Numbered from the stretch's first letter, positions 15,448 to 24,540 are shown. The stretch is DNA of 40,419 nucleotides from Chloroflexota bacterium (GCA_018263575.1 JAANWX010000076.1:1-40419), one strand, 5' to 3'. Numbers and translations: made by a program. The notes: generated by a model not told the origin, from the letters alone.

Positions 15448-16269
15448 CTACCTCTTATCAAGCTCCTTAACAATACTAAGAACCGCCTTCCGAGTGAGTT
15501 TCTTTTCACCGCGCTCCAGGGCATTGAGCGTGGCGTATGCCAGGGCTTTAGGGATAGCCACGAAGCTTTTAAAGGATGTTTTGGGCAACGTTTTTGCGTA
15601 TGCGCTAAAGTCGTCTAAGTTCTGGCGGGCGTAGGCGAACATGCGTTTTTCATCCCAGTCTGGCGGAAAGAAATTGACCCCTCTCTCCATGTCTTCGCTG
15701 CGGTTGCGGAGAATGTTGACGGCTTGTAGCCCGCGCCCAAATTGGATAGCGTGCGTGCGGTGGATCTGGATTTTTTCAAACCAGGCCCAAAGATCGCAAA
15801 GCAATAGGCCAACGGCCCCCGCTACGCCGTATGTATAGCGGTCTAGATCGGCGATTGAGCTGACTTGGAAGCCGTTGGTGGCCCAATGTGCCATGCGATC
15901 GGCCATGGTCGCTGTCGCTTCCCAAACGCGCGGGGCGATGAACGTGGGCGCCAGGCAAGCCCATTCTCCAACGCGCAGGGTCACTTCAGGCAAAACGTCA
16001 TGATATTCAACGAAGGCGGTTTCCAGAACCTGGTGCGCGAAGGTGTCCGCTGAGGTCTGGGCCTGGAAAACTTGGCTGATGGAATGGAGTATCTTGGCCT
16101 TTTGATTTTCTTCCAGTGTGGGATGATCTTCCACTTCGTCAATGGCCCGCAGACAAAGGTAACCCGAGGCAACGGCTTCTCGAATCCCCTTGGGTAGCCG
16201 CACGATAGGCAAATAAAAAGTGCGGCTGGTTAATTTAAGGGTGTGCATCGCTTCTTGGTAGGTAGCCAT
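15448..16269 (-). CDS. Squalene/phytoene synthase family protein
   Basis: A 273-residue head-to-head prenyl synthase homologue that would condense two prenyl diphosphates (farnesyl or geranylgeranyl) to squalene or phytoene. The first Asp-rich motif is YLCLRAIDEVEDHP (about residues 37-50), closer to squalene synthase than to phytoene synthase. The second motif reads AVNILRNRSEDMERGVNFFP, where the usual NILRDxxED has Asn in place of the first Asp. It is co-directional with the adjacent reductase and with the upstream oxidoreductase (18-bp gap). The start ATG at 16269 has AGGAG upstream. Confidence 0.85.
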   Translation of the reverse strand: MATYQEAMHTLKLTSRTFYLPIVRLPKGIREAVASGYLCLRAIDEVEDHPTLEENQKAKILHSISQVFQAQTSADTFAHQVLETAFVEYHDVLPEVTLRVGEWACLAPTFIAPRVWEATATMADRMAHWATNGFQVSSIADLDRYTYGVAGAVGLLLCDLWAWFEKIQIHRTHAIQFGRGLQAVNILRNRSEDMERGVNFFPPDWDEKRMFAYARQNLDDFSAYAKTLPKTSFKSFVAIPKALAYATLNALERGEKKLTRKAVLSIVKELDKR

Positions 16270-16287
16270 AGGTTTTCTCCTCTTTCC

Positions 16288-19152
16288 TTACTTTATGGAC
16301 TCCGCCACCACTTCCACGGGATGGAGGGCAACGCGCTCGGTGGTATGCTCAATTTGCTCCCGGCACGAGGTCCCCGCCGCGCAGATGATGGTCTCCGCGT
16401 CCGCGGCCCGCACCTCGGGGGCCACGCCCATCTCCGCGATTTGGATGGAGAGATCGTAGTGCTCTTTCTCGTAGCCAAAAGCCCCCGCCATCCCGCAGCA
16501 CCCGGCTTCCGTTTCCTCGACCTGGCAATTGGGGATTAATTCCAACATCTTCTGCGTGTACTCCGTGCCGAAGTTGGCTTTTTGCTGGCAGTGCCCGTGG
16601 AAGAGAACCCGCCGGGGGGCCTCATCAAAGTCCAAATTCGCGTTCCCCGCTTCGGCCTCGCGGACCAGAAACTCGTCCAATACCAGCGCCGCTCCGGCCA
16701 CAGCCTGGGCATCTTCCCCCGGCACGAGATGGGGATATTCCTTGACGAGCATGACCACGCTGCTTGGTTCACAGCCCACAATGGGCACGCCTCGCCGCGC
16801 GTAGGGCGCTAACAAAGCCAGGTTTTTCTGCGCCAATTTCTTTGCCTTCCCCAGCAGGCCTTTCGAGACCGCTGGCCGCCCGGAATCTACTTTGCCTTTG
16901 AGCACAATGGGTTCGAAACCGGCTTTTTCTAGAATTTTGACGGCCGCGGCCCCAATATGCGGGTAGTTGAATTCCATATACGTATCGTGGAAGAAGACCA
17001 CCTCACGCTGGGGATTTGCGGCCTTTGCGGGTGCGTGTTCCTGGAACCATTGGGTGAAGGTGTGGCGTTTGAAGGCTGGCATTTGGCGTTGAGGGTGGAT
17101 TCCCAGAAGTGAGAGAAAGCCTTGGGCGGGGCCGGCCATGACCGCGTTAACCAGGGGAGCAAAGGGGCGCGCTAGTTTGCTGAAGGTTTCGATGTTAGCA
17201 AAGAACCACGCTCGCAAGGGAACGCCATGCTCCTGATAATATTGATACAAAAACTCAGCCTTGAGTTTGCTCATATCCACGGCTGAGGGACACTCGCTTT
17301 GGCAGGCCTGGCAGGAGAGGCACAGCTCCATCGCTTTGTATAGTCCTTGAGAGGTGAATCCCTCAGGCCCCAAGCGGCCGCTGATGGCCGCCCGCAAAAC
17401 GTTGGCCCGGCCCCGGGTGCTGTGTTTTTCGTCCCGGGTGGCCTGGAAGGAGGGACACATCACCCCTTCATCCAATTTACGGCACACCCCGGCCCCGTTG
17501 CACATCTCCACCGCGCCGTCGAACCCATAGTCGGCTTCGAAGCTGAAAGCCGTGTCTTGGGGGGTGTAGGGCGTGGTGTAGTTCGGGCCGTAGCGCAGCA
17601 GAGCGGCCGTATCCAGAGGGGGCGGGTCGATGACTTTCCCGGGGTTGAAGAGATAATGGGGGTCGAAGGTTTCTTTGACTTCGCGGAAAGCCTGAGTAAG
17701 CTCCGGGCCAAAGAGTTCGGGGGAGTGTTCGCCCCGCAGGATGCCCTCGCCGTGTTCGCCGCTGGTCGTCCCCCCATATTTTTTGACCAGGGCCAGCGAT
17801 TTTTCACTCAAGAGTCGCATTTGCTCCAGGAAGGTATCGCCTTTCAGGTTGACGCGGGGGCGGATGTGCAGGCACCCGGCGCTGGCGTGCGCGTAAAGGG
17901 CGGTGCTTTCCACGCCAATTTCTTTCCCAAAGCGGCGGATTTCGAGGGCGTAGTCGGCCAGATGCTTCACGGGGACGGCGGCGTCTTCGATGATGGTGGT
18001 CGGTTTGCTGTCTCCGCGCGTGCTTTGGAGGATGCCCAGCCCAACCTTGCGCGCTTTCCAGACCTGGGCCTGATGCTCGGGATTGGGGAGGGAGGTGACC
18101 GGCCCGTAGGCATCGAGTCCCTCACCCTTGGCGGCCAATTGACCGGGATCATCCCCGCTGTATTCCACCATGAGCACCGCTTCCGGATCGCCTTGTATGT
18201 GGGTGAGCGTGTTCCGGTAGGCGCGTTTGCCCCGGGTCAGGTCAAGGAGGATGTCGTCCATCAGCTCCACGGCGCTGGGATCGGTTTCCAGGAGGGCGGG
18301 GACGGATTCCAGCGCAGCCCGCATCTCGTCGAAATGGAGAACGAAGAGGTGTTTGTGGTGGGGGATGGGGACGAGGTTGAGTGTGGCGGCGGTGACGATC
18401 CCCAGGGTGCCCTCAGAGCCGGCCAGGAGTTGGGCCAGGTTGAGGTTTTCTTGTTCCGCCAAGATGTTGAGACCGTAACCGGCCACGGTGCGGAAGGTTT
18501 CCGGGTAGTGGTCGTTGATGGGCGCCGCGTAGCGGTCCAGGAGCTTGGGCAGGTTCCGGTAGATGGCCCCTTCCCGCCCGGGACGTTCGGCGCGCTTGCG
18601 GACGGTGACCGCGTCCAGGGCCTGAAACTCCCCCAGCGCGGCATCCGCCAGAACGGCCTCTGCCGCCAGCAAGTGATCGTGGGCCATGCCGTAGAGGATG
18701 GAATGCGCTCCGGTGGCGTTGTTGCCGATGATGCCGCCTAGGGTGGCCCGATCCCCACTGGCCGGGTCGGGGCCGAACATGAGACCGTGGGGGCGCAGGG
18801 CGCGGTTGAGGTGCCCCAGGGTGAGGCCGGGCTGAACGCGGACGGTTCTTTCCTCCGGGGAGACGGAGAGAATTTTGTCCATATAACGGGAGAAGTCGAG
18901 GATGAGGGCCTCTCCCACGGCTTGACCGGCCAGGCTGCTCCCTCCCCCGCGCGGCAAGACGGGGATACGGTGCTTTTTGGCGATTTCCACGGCGGCGGTG
19001 ACCTCGGCGGCATCTCGCGGCCAGGCCACGCCCACGGGCATGATCTGGTAGAGGCTGGCGTCGGTGCTGAAGAGGAGGCGGGTGAGGTGGTCGAAGGCGG
19101 TTTGGAGGCCGGTTTTTTTGGCATGAGAGTGGAGTTCGGGGGTTGGGTTCAT
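16288..19152 (-). CDS. FAD-linked oxidase fused to Fe-S and CCG domains (D-2-hydroxyacid dehydrogenase-like)
   Basis: A 954-residue fusion. The N-terminal FAD_binding_4 domain (PVLPRGGGSSLAGQAVGEA near residue 65) and FAD-oxidase C domain are followed by CNGAGVCR...CPSF near 548 and the ferredoxin motif CLSCQACQSECP near 608. C-terminal Cys-rich (CCG) domains follow, including GCEPSS, HCQQKA and EAGCCGMAGAFG. Such fusions oxidise D-lactate, glycolate or related 2-hydroxyacids and pass electrons to quinone. The ATG at 19152 begins MNPTPELHSHAKK; further upstream codons are low-complexity. The next gene starts 18 bp downstream, so the two may be one transcript. Substrate is not determined. Confidence 0.88.
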   Translation of the reverse strand: MNPTPELHSHAKKTGLQTAFDHLTRLLFSTDASLYQIMPVGVAWPRDAAEVTAAVEIAKKHRIPVLPRGGGSSLAGQAVGEALILDFSRYMDKILSVSPEERTVRVQPGLTLGHLNRALRPHGLMFGPDPASGDRATLGGIIGNNATGAHSILYGMAHDHLLAAEAVLADAALGEFQALDAVTVRKRAERPGREGAIYRNLPKLLDRYAAPINDHYPETFRTVAGYGLNILAEQENLNLAQLLAGSEGTLGIVTAATLNLVPIPHHKHLFVLHFDEMRAALESVPALLETDPSAVELMDDILLDLTRGKRAYRNTLTHIQGDPEAVLMVEYSGDDPGQLAAKGEGLDAYGPVTSLPNPEHQAQVWKARKVGLGILQSTRGDSKPTTIIEDAAVPVKHLADYALEIRRFGKEIGVESTALYAHASAGCLHIRPRVNLKGDTFLEQMRLLSEKSLALVKKYGGTTSGEHGEGILRGEHSPELFGPELTQAFREVKETFDPHYLFNPGKVIDPPPLDTAALLRYGPNYTTPYTPQDTAFSFEADYGFDGAVEMCNGAGVCRKLDEGVMCPSFQATRDEKHSTRGRANVLRAAISGRLGPEGFTSQGLYKAMELCLSCQACQSECPSAVDMSKLKAEFLYQYYQEHGVPLRAWFFANIETFSKLARPFAPLVNAVMAGPAQGFLSLLGIHPQRQMPAFKRHTFTQWFQEHAPAKAANPQREVVFFHDTYMEFNYPHIGAAAVKILEKAGFEPIVLKGKVDSGRPAVSKGLLGKAKKLAQKNLALLAPYARRGVPIVGCEPSSVVMLVKEYPHLVPGEDAQAVAGAALVLDEFLVREAEAGNANLDFDEAPRRVLFHGHCQQKANFGTEYTQKMLELIPNCQVEETEAGCCGMAGAFGYEKEHYDLSIQIAEMGVAPEVRAADAETIICAAGTSCREQIEHTTERVALHPVEVVAESIK

Positions 19153-19483
19153 GGTGTGTGAAGGGATGAGGTGATGGGGTGATGAGTATTTGACTTTGGG
19201 GAGGATTGTATCATGGGTGGGGGAAAGGGGGCAGGGGGGAGGTGAGAATGGCGAATGCGGATTTCGGATTGCGGAATGGGGATTGCGGAGTGGCGAGTTA
19301 AGAGTTAGGAGTTGCGACACGTCCGATCTCTCAAGGTCTCCGAGGTGGAGGAGAATGGTTAATTATGAATTCTTAATGGCTAATGAAGGCGGATGTTATG
19401 GAGTGCTGAGGTATGATACAATGTTTTCATGTTTTAGGGCTTTGTTGATAGGCTCAGAATAATGCTAGAGGATGGAGGTAGTC
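19153..19483. other. Gene-free spacer with a vapBC promoter
   Basis: The left part (19153-19320) is a degenerate short-word repeat, G-poor in the sense of the minus-strand oxidoreductase gene. The right part contains an extended -10 element TGATACAAT (19414-19422) about 60 bp before the antitoxin start. No convincing -35 is visible. No other gene is seen. Confidence 0.55.
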
Positions 19484-19699
19484 ATGGAAACCTATCGAGT
19501 TCAAAAAAAAGTTGCCACAAACGGCGAACTACAACTCAAGGCTTTGCCATTTCGTGAGGGGGAATTGGTTGAGGTCATCATTCTGGGGCGCGAGAGAGAA
19601 GTGCAAAAGTCAGATCATTCCCTTTTACGTGGTAAAGTAATTTCATACATTGATCCCACAGAACCTGTCGCTCAGAATGATTGGGAGTTAGAGCAATGA
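19484..19699 (+). CDS. VapB-type antitoxin
   Basis: A 71-residue protein beginning METYRVQKKVATNGELQLKA. The ATG at 19484 follows GGAGG at the right distance; an in-frame ATG at 19472 precedes that site and is unlikely. The start resembles a swapped-hairpin DNA-binding domain of small antitoxins; the acidic C-terminus (DPTEPVAQNDWELEQ) would wrap the toxin. Its stop overlaps the toxin start (ATGA), the classic toxin-antitoxin coupling. Base composition is lower in G+C than the genes around it. Confidence 0.8.
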   Translation: METYRVQKKVATNGELQLKALPFREGELVEVIILGREREVQKSDHSLLRGKVISYIDPTEPVAQNDWELEQ

Positions 19700-20085
19700 T
19701 ACTACTGGACACCCATATTTGGGTATGGTTCGTAGATGAGAGTGATCGACTCACTAAACACCATAAGCAGGTTATAGAACAGCATCAAGAAGATGGTTTG
19801 GGCTTGAGCGCCATATCATGTTGGGAAGTTGCTAAACTTGTGGAATATAATAGATTGAAATTGGCTTGTCCAGTTGATGAATGGATAAGAGCTGCAACAA
19901 CTATATCAGGGATGCAGTTGATTGAGCTAACACCAAGGATTGCTGTGACCTCAACAAAACTGCCTGGTGATTTCCACCGGGATCCCGCTGACCAAATCAT
20001 CGTTGCGACAGCCCAGGTTTATGAACTTGAATTACTAACAATAGACGAAAAGATTTTGAACTATGAGCATGTTTGCACAGTATGA
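19696..20085 (+). CDS. PIN-domain toxin, VapC type
   Basis: A 129-residue PIN-domain ribonuclease. The start MILLDTHIWVWFVDE carries the first catalytic Asp. The middle LSAISCWEVAKLVE carries the conserved Glu. FHRDPADQIIVATA carries the later Asp pair. VapC proteins cleave tRNA or rRNA when freed from the antitoxin. The gene overlaps the antitoxin by 4 bases. Confidence 0.88.
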   Translation: MILLDTHIWVWFVDESDRLTKHHKQVIEQHQEDGLGLSAISCWEVAKLVEYNRLKLACPVDEWIRAATTISGMQLIELTPRIAVTSTKLPGDFHRDPADQIIVATAQVYELELLTIDEKILNYEHVCTV

Positions 20086-20357
20086 ATGTGTGATTCGTGT
20101 ATCCCGTCTTAAAATACGTTTACAGCGAAAATTGCCAATAAAGCACGAAATGATGCTATAATATCTATGATGCAGAACCGCCGCATAAATAGCCTCCCCG
20201 CTTCGGCTTCGGTATTTACGCGGACGAACCTGCGGCTCATCCGCCGCGCCGTTAGCACGCTAACGTGTTTTGAAACAAAATAAAGTTTAACGATAACATG
20301 TTTCTAAAAACAAAAAATGTTTTTGCTTCTTCTAGTTAAACCAATTTTGGAATAGTT
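20086..20357. other. Spacer with a promoter and palindromes
   Basis: TTGCCA (20132-20137), 19 bases, then TATAAT (20157-20162) preceded by TG one base away, forms a likely extended -10 promoter. Downstream lie an imperfect stem CCGCATAAATA/TATTTACGCGG (about 20182-20224) and a perfect CGTTAGCacGCTAACG (20250-20265). The promoter probably drives the Cys-repeat and carbonic anhydrase genes. No gene is visible here. Confidence 0.55.
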
Positions 20358-20888
20358 TTGGGAAAATTATTTGTTCTTCTAATTTTAGGAGCACTCATTT
20401 ATGTGCTCTATAAAGAGTTTGCAAAAGAGGGCGGATTTCCCGCTGTGCTTTGTGAATTGGACTTTCATAAACTTGATACTTGGAAGTACACAAACGAGAA
20501 AAGCTGCGAGAAGAAAAAAGTATGTAGTGTCTGTGGCAAAATTCAGCAGGATTCGGAGATTAGAATCGAACATATATGGGAAGCAAAATACTTACGCGAA
20601 AAATCTTGTGAAAAGCAAGAGATATGTTCTCGTTGCAGAGAACGAAGAGGGGGAGTCTTTACGGAACATACATGGCGAGATTCGTTTATTGGCGCAAACT
20701 CAAACAAAAAGCAAAAAGAGTGTTTGCACTGTCCTCGGCGAGAAGAAGTTCGTGTAACGCAAAAACAATGGTGGTGGGTTTTTGAAAGTGGGGAAAGGCG
20801 AACTCAGGGTCAAACCCACCCGGCAGGTGAGCTAACCGCTAGCCTGCTTAAAAATGCCAATCAAAATTCTTGGAGAAAAGAACGATGA
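20358..20888 (+). CDS. Small membrane-anchored protein with three Cys-pair repeats, function unknown
   Basis: A 176-residue protein. A TTG start (20358) is assumed because no ATG lies before the N-terminal hydrophobic helix (residues about 3-18). Three tandem units of about 35 residues follow. Each has a Lys/Glu-rich lead, a CxxC pair (CSVC, CSRC, CLHC) and, in the first two, an EHxW word. These look like small zinc ribbons on the membrane surface. The C-terminal 35 residues are basic and seem unrelated. The stop overlaps the start of the carbonic anhydrase gene by ATGA. No named family is claimed; the start is uncertain. Confidence 0.6.
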   Translation: MGKLFVLLILGALIYVLYKEFAKEGGFPAVLCELDFHKLDTWKYTNEKSCEKKKVCSVCGKIQQDSEIRIEHIWEAKYLREKSCEKQEICSRCRERRGGVFTEHTWRDSFIGANSNKKQKECLHCPRREEVRVTQKQWWWVFESGERRTQGQTHPAGELTASLLKNANQNSWRKER

Positions 20889-21589
20889 GAAAAACATCAA
20901 AACCTAAACCAGATGAAATACTTGCTGAACTAGAAGAAGGCAATCAACGATTTGTTTCAGGTAAGATGAAGCATCCCCATTTAGACAAGGCTCGTAAGGC
21001 TAAAGCGGGGAAGGAAGATCAAGGTAACCATGCTTATGCAACTATACTTACTTGCTCAGACTCTCGTGTGCCAGTTGAACTAGTATTTGATGCAGGGGTC
21101 ATGGATATATTCGTAGTCAGAGTGGCGGGTAACGTGTGTAAAGCAGATGAAGTTGGTTCAATCGAGTATGGATTGGCTCACGTGCACACACCTGTTTTGG
21201 TAGTTTTGGGACATACTCTATGCGGTGCTGTAACAACAGTAGTTGGTGCACTTCAAGGAAAAGAAACAGTACTCGAAACTAACATTCCACAACTAGTTGC
21301 ACCAATCATTCCTGCAGCAGAGCGTGCCATAGAGGAATATGTTGATGATAGGGTAATTCCATTTGCGATTGAAGAGAATGTATGGCAAAGCATTGAAGAC
21401 TTATTTGCACTAAGTCCAGCAACGCGAACACTTGTAAAGGAAGAAAAGGTTAAAGTAGTAGGCGCGATTTATGATATTGGAACTGGGATAGTCAAATGGT
21501 TAGAACATCTAAAAGTGAACGAAATATTGGAGGGAGTAGAAAAAACTCCCGAGATTGAAATGAATATCCATTCGACTTTTAGTATTTAG
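20885..21589 (+). CDS. Beta-class carbonic anhydrase
   Basis: A 234-residue enzyme that interconverts CO2 and bicarbonate in the cytoplasm. The zinc ligands are visible: Cys57 and Asp59 in TCSDSRVP, then His110 and Cys113 in GHTLCGAV. Arg61 of the Asp-Arg dyad is present. The ATG at 20885 overlaps the upstream stop. Lower G+C than flanking housekeeping genes suggests an acquired cassette with the upstream gene; this is inference. Confidence 0.92.
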   Translation: MRKTSKPKPDEILAELEEGNQRFVSGKMKHPHLDKARKAKAGKEDQGNHAYATILTCSDSRVPVELVFDAGVMDIFVVRVAGNVCKADEVGSIEYGLAHVHTPVLVVLGHTLCGAVTTVVGALQGKETVLETNIPQLVAPIIPAAERAIEEYVDDRVIPFAIEENVWQSIEDLFALSPATRTLVKEEKVKVVGAIYDIGTGIVKWLEHLKVNEILEGVEKTPEIEMNIHSTFSI

Positions 21590-22042
21590 GCTGCAGCTTA
21601 TATCTAGAAGCAGGCTACCGATGAATTGCACTGAGTGCGACACGAAGTCGCTTGAATAGCTATTGCTTTCTCGTACCTGCCCCCCTAACCCCCCAACATT
21701 GGGGGGCATCCTGGCCGCCGGGAACGAATCTCCCCCCGGCCTGTCCTGAACGTTGTGAAGGAACTGGGGGTTGGGGGGGCGACTACAACGAATTGAGAAA
21801 GGAGCGAATTTGGGGCCAGTATTCGTTTATTTCCCCATCCGCTGTAGTCTGTTTTTCGCCGCGCCGCATGAATCCTTAATCCGTTGGGTGCCTTATGTTT
21901 CCCCCTTTTAAAGAAACGACCCCCTCTCACGAGGGGGTCGTCGTTGCCAAAGCTATTCACTTTGGCTGGGCTACCTACATATTAATCTTAAAAAGTTGTT
22001 GTGTCAATACTGAACGAATATTCTAATTTGGTATATTGAACT
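21590..22042. repeat. Gene-free spacer with GC-rich inverted repeat and a terminator-like hairpin
   Basis: CCCCCCTAACCCCCC words (about 21680-21697) and GGGGGTTGGGGGG words (about 21766-21779) form an inverted pair like that at 6687-6781. A separate hairpin CGACCCCCTC/GAGGGGGTCG (21917-21926 with 21931-21940) has a 4-base loop but no T-run. A TATATT box at 22032-22037 lies 5 bases before the next ATG. No gene is present. Confidence 0.6.
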
Positions 22043-22231
22043 ATGGATCGTGTAATTGTTTATATTGATGGATTCAATCTCTATTTTGGTATCTGTTCAA
22101 AAGGGTGGCGTAGATATCTTTGGTTAGATATTGGCAAATTAGCTGAAGCTATGTTAATTCAAAATCAGCTAAAAAGCGTGTCTCGAATCAAAAAAGAGTG
22201 GAGAGTGAGGGCATCCCTGGGGAGGGAGTGA
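22043..22231 (+). pseudogene. Truncated NYN-domain (LabA/DUF88-like) gene
   Basis: The first 45 or so residues, MDRVIVYIDGFNLYFGICSK and the following WLDIGKLAEAML, match the start of NYN/PIN-like RNase domains, including the first catalytic Asp in YIDGFNLY. After about residue 48 the similarity stops and the frame ends in low-complexity DNA at 22231. A full protein needs about 180 residues. It is therefore a 5' fragment. Confidence 0.75.
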
Positions 22232-22328
22232 CGTTTCGGGTGTGGTTGCCGGCCTAAAGGTGAATCATCACACCTATAGTATAATGACCTGCGTCCCTCA
22301 CCACTCGCAATTCGCAATTCGCAACTCG

Positions 22329-22363
22329 CCCCTTGCCCCTTGCCCCTTGCCCCTTGCCCCTTG
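22329..22363 (+). repeat. Five tandem copies of the 7-bp unit CCCCTTG
   Basis: CCCCTTG is repeated five times exactly, 17 bp before the ygiQ start. It continues a G-poor, word-repetitive leader that begins near 22295 (TCGCAATTCGCAA words). A -10-like TATAAT lies at 22280-22285. Confidence 0.85.
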
Positions 22364-22379
22364 CACCTCATAACTCACC

Positions 22380-24062
22380 ATGTTCCTACCCACCACCCAA
22401 GCAGAAGTCCGCGCCCGGGGATGGACAACCCTCGACGTCATCCTCATCACCGGCGACACCTACATCGACAGCCCCTACATTGGCGTGGCCATCGTGGGAA
22501 AAGTGCTGGTGGAGGCCGGGTTCCGGGTGGGGATCATCGCCCAGCCCGACGCCCGCACCGGGGGGGATGTCACCCGGCTGGGGGAGCCGGAGCTGTTCTG
22601 GGGCGTGACCGGGGGGAGCATCGACTCCCTGGTCGCCAACTTCACCGCCACCAAAAAACGTCGCCGCCAGGGGGATTACACGCCCGGCGGAGTCAACAAC
22701 CGCCGCCCTGATCGGGCCGTGATCACCTACACCAACCTCATCAAACGCTTCTTCAAGGACACCGTCCCCATCGTCTTGGGCGGCTTGGAGGCCAGCCTGC
22801 GGCGGATCACCCACTATGATTACTGGTCTAATAAACTGCGCCGCTCCATCCTTTTTGACGCCAAAGCCGATTACCTGCTCTACGGGATGGCGGAAAAGGC
22901 CGTTGTCGATCTGGCCCAGGCCCTCAAATACCATGGGAACATCGAGGGGATTCCCGGCCTTTGCTACATCTCCCAGGAGATTCCCGGCGGCTATCTCGAA
23001 TTGCCCAGCTACCAGACCGTCAAGGAAGACAAACACGCCTTCATCGACATGTTCCACACCTTCTACGAGAACAATGACCCCCGCACCGCCCGCGGCCTGG
23101 CTCAAAAACAAGACACCCGCTACCTGATCCAGAATCCTCCCGCCCCCTACCTCACCCAAGACGAACTCGATGCGGTTTACGCCCTGGACTACGAGCGGGA
23201 CGTCCACCCCTACTACAAATCCCAGGGGGAAGTCCGCGCTTTGGAGACCATTGGCACCTCCGTGGCCACCCACCGGGGCTGTTACGGGGAGTGTAATTTT
23301 TGCGCCATTGCCATGCACGAGGGGCGCACCGTGCGTTGGCGCAGCCAGGATTCTGTCGTCGCTGAAGTGGAGCATATCGCCCAGCAGCCCGGCTTCACAG
23401 GCTACCTCCGCGACGTGAGCGGCCCCACCGCCAACATGTATGGCTTCGAGTGCGAGAAGAAACTGGAGCGCGGCGTCTGCAATCATAAGCGCTGTGTCTT
23501 CCCGGAGATTTGCCCCCAACTCCCGGTGGATCACGGCCCGCAAAGGGAGCTTCTCCAACGTTTGCGGGAAGTCCCCGGCGTGAAGAAAGTTTTCGTCGCC
23601 TCCGGCCTGCGCTACGACATGCTGATGGAAGATGTCGCCCACGGCGAGGCCTACCTGCGGGACGTCGTCCGCCATCACGTCTCGGGCCAGATGAAGGTCG
23701 CCCCGGAGCACACCGATCCCCAGGTGCTGGAGGCGATGGGCAAGCCCGGCCCGGACGACCTGATCGAGTTCCGCCGCCGCTTTTTCCGTGCAACAGAGGC
23801 AGCCGGGAAAGAACAATATCTCACCTATTACCTGATCGCCGCCCACCCCGGCTGCACCGAGGAGGAGATGCGACGGGTGAAGCAATTTGCCTCCCGCGAA
23901 CTCCACATTCATCCCGAACAAGTCCAAATCTTCACCCCCACGCCATCTACTTATTCGAGCCTCATGTACTACACCGAGATGGATCCCTGGACCAGAGAAC
24001 CACTCTTCGTTGAGAAAGAAATAGGGAAGAAGATACGGCAGAAAAGAATTGTCACTAGGTAA
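22380..24062 (+). CDS. YgiQ family radical SAM protein
   Basis: A 560-residue member of the YgiQ/UPF0313 family. The N-terminal cobalamin-binding-like region (DVILITGDTYIDSPYIGVAI, GFRVGIIAQPD) is followed by the radical SAM Cys motif CYGECNFC (Cys301, Cys305, Cys308), which binds a 4Fe-4S cluster. Family landmarks GGLEASLRR, RDVSGPTANMYGFEC and QVQIFTPTPSTYSS are present. The reaction is not established for this family. The length is shorter than the E. coli homologue (about 740) because the C-terminal extension is absent. A long frame on the opposite strand is a GC-bias shadow. Confidence 0.92.
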   Translation: MFLPTTQAEVRARGWTTLDVILITGDTYIDSPYIGVAIVGKVLVEAGFRVGIIAQPDARTGGDVTRLGEPELFWGVTGGSIDSLVANFTATKKRRRQGDYTPGGVNNRRPDRAVITYTNLIKRFFKDTVPIVLGGLEASLRRITHYDYWSNKLRRSILFDAKADYLLYGMAEKAVVDLAQALKYHGNIEGIPGLCYISQEIPGGYLELPSYQTVKEDKHAFIDMFHTFYENNDPRTARGLAQKQDTRYLIQNPPAPYLTQDELDAVYALDYERDVHPYYKSQGEVRALETIGTSVATHRGCYGECNFCAIAMHEGRTVRWRSQDSVVAEVEHIAQQPGFTGYLRDVSGPTANMYGFECEKKLERGVCNHKRCVFPEICPQLPVDHGPQRELLQRLREVPGVKKVFVASGLRYDMLMEDVAHGEAYLRDVVRHHVSGQMKVAPEHTDPQVLEAMGKPGPDDLIEFRRRFFRATEAAGKEQYLTYYLIAAHPGCTEEEMRRVKQFASRELHIHPEQVQIFTPTPSTYSSLMYYTEMDPWTREPLFVEKEIGKKIRQKRIVTR

Positions 24063-24470
24063 CTACTTTGACAATGTCGTTAAGTTAGGCCATTAATCAT
24101 GTCATTTCGACGAGGTTTCGGCACGATTGCCGCCGAATAACGAGGAGAAATCTTAGTGGTCTGTAGTCGAGATTTTCGCGCAGCATCCCCGGAGGGGGAC
24201 GATATCTCGCGCCCACGGGGTCACGTTGTGCGCCTACGGTGTACAGCCCTTGGCTAGTGGCCACAGGCCCGCACGGCGCGGCGTAGAAACCCCGGCTACA
24301 CCACCAGCACCTCCGCCTGCGAATAAATTGCAGGCTGCCAAGCAAAGTCGGATCAATCCAATAATAACGAAGCTGAACCTAAGCCTCCAAGTAAGTGTAA
24401 TGCAGTTCAGGGAATTTTAAGCTACACTGAAACTAAGCTCCCATGCACAGTTATTCATTATTGGGAGCCT

Positions 24471-24534
24471 GTCCCCAGCCGCGCGGATATTTTTAGCTGA
24501 GTAGTGGTGGCTCAGTTGGCTGGGGACTTTTTTT
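24471..24534 (+). terminator. Intrinsic terminator in the ygiQ-mutase spacer
   Basis: GTCCCCAGCC (24471-24480) pairs with GGCTGGGGAC (24518-24527) and is followed by seven T residues. The 37-base loop holds a smaller GCTGAG/CTCAG stem. It would stop upstream transcription before the mutase promoter. Confidence 0.85.
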
Positions 24535-24540
24535 GTTTAA

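Noticed and set aside
17347-18741. 464-codon open frame on the plus strand
   Set aside because: It lies wholly antisense to the FAD/Fe-S oxidoreductase, in a GC-rich region, and shows no recognisable protein motif; it is a codon-bias shadow.
20172-20270. Possible integron attC site beside vapBC
   Set aside because: The palindromes are suggestive and toxin-antitoxin genes are common cassettes, but no RYYYAAC/GTTRRRY pair is found at the ends and no integrase gene is present.
22386-23927. 513-codon open frame on the minus strand
   Set aside because: It is antisense to ygiQ, whose radical SAM motifs are clear; the Gly/Val/His-rich product is typical of a shadow frame.
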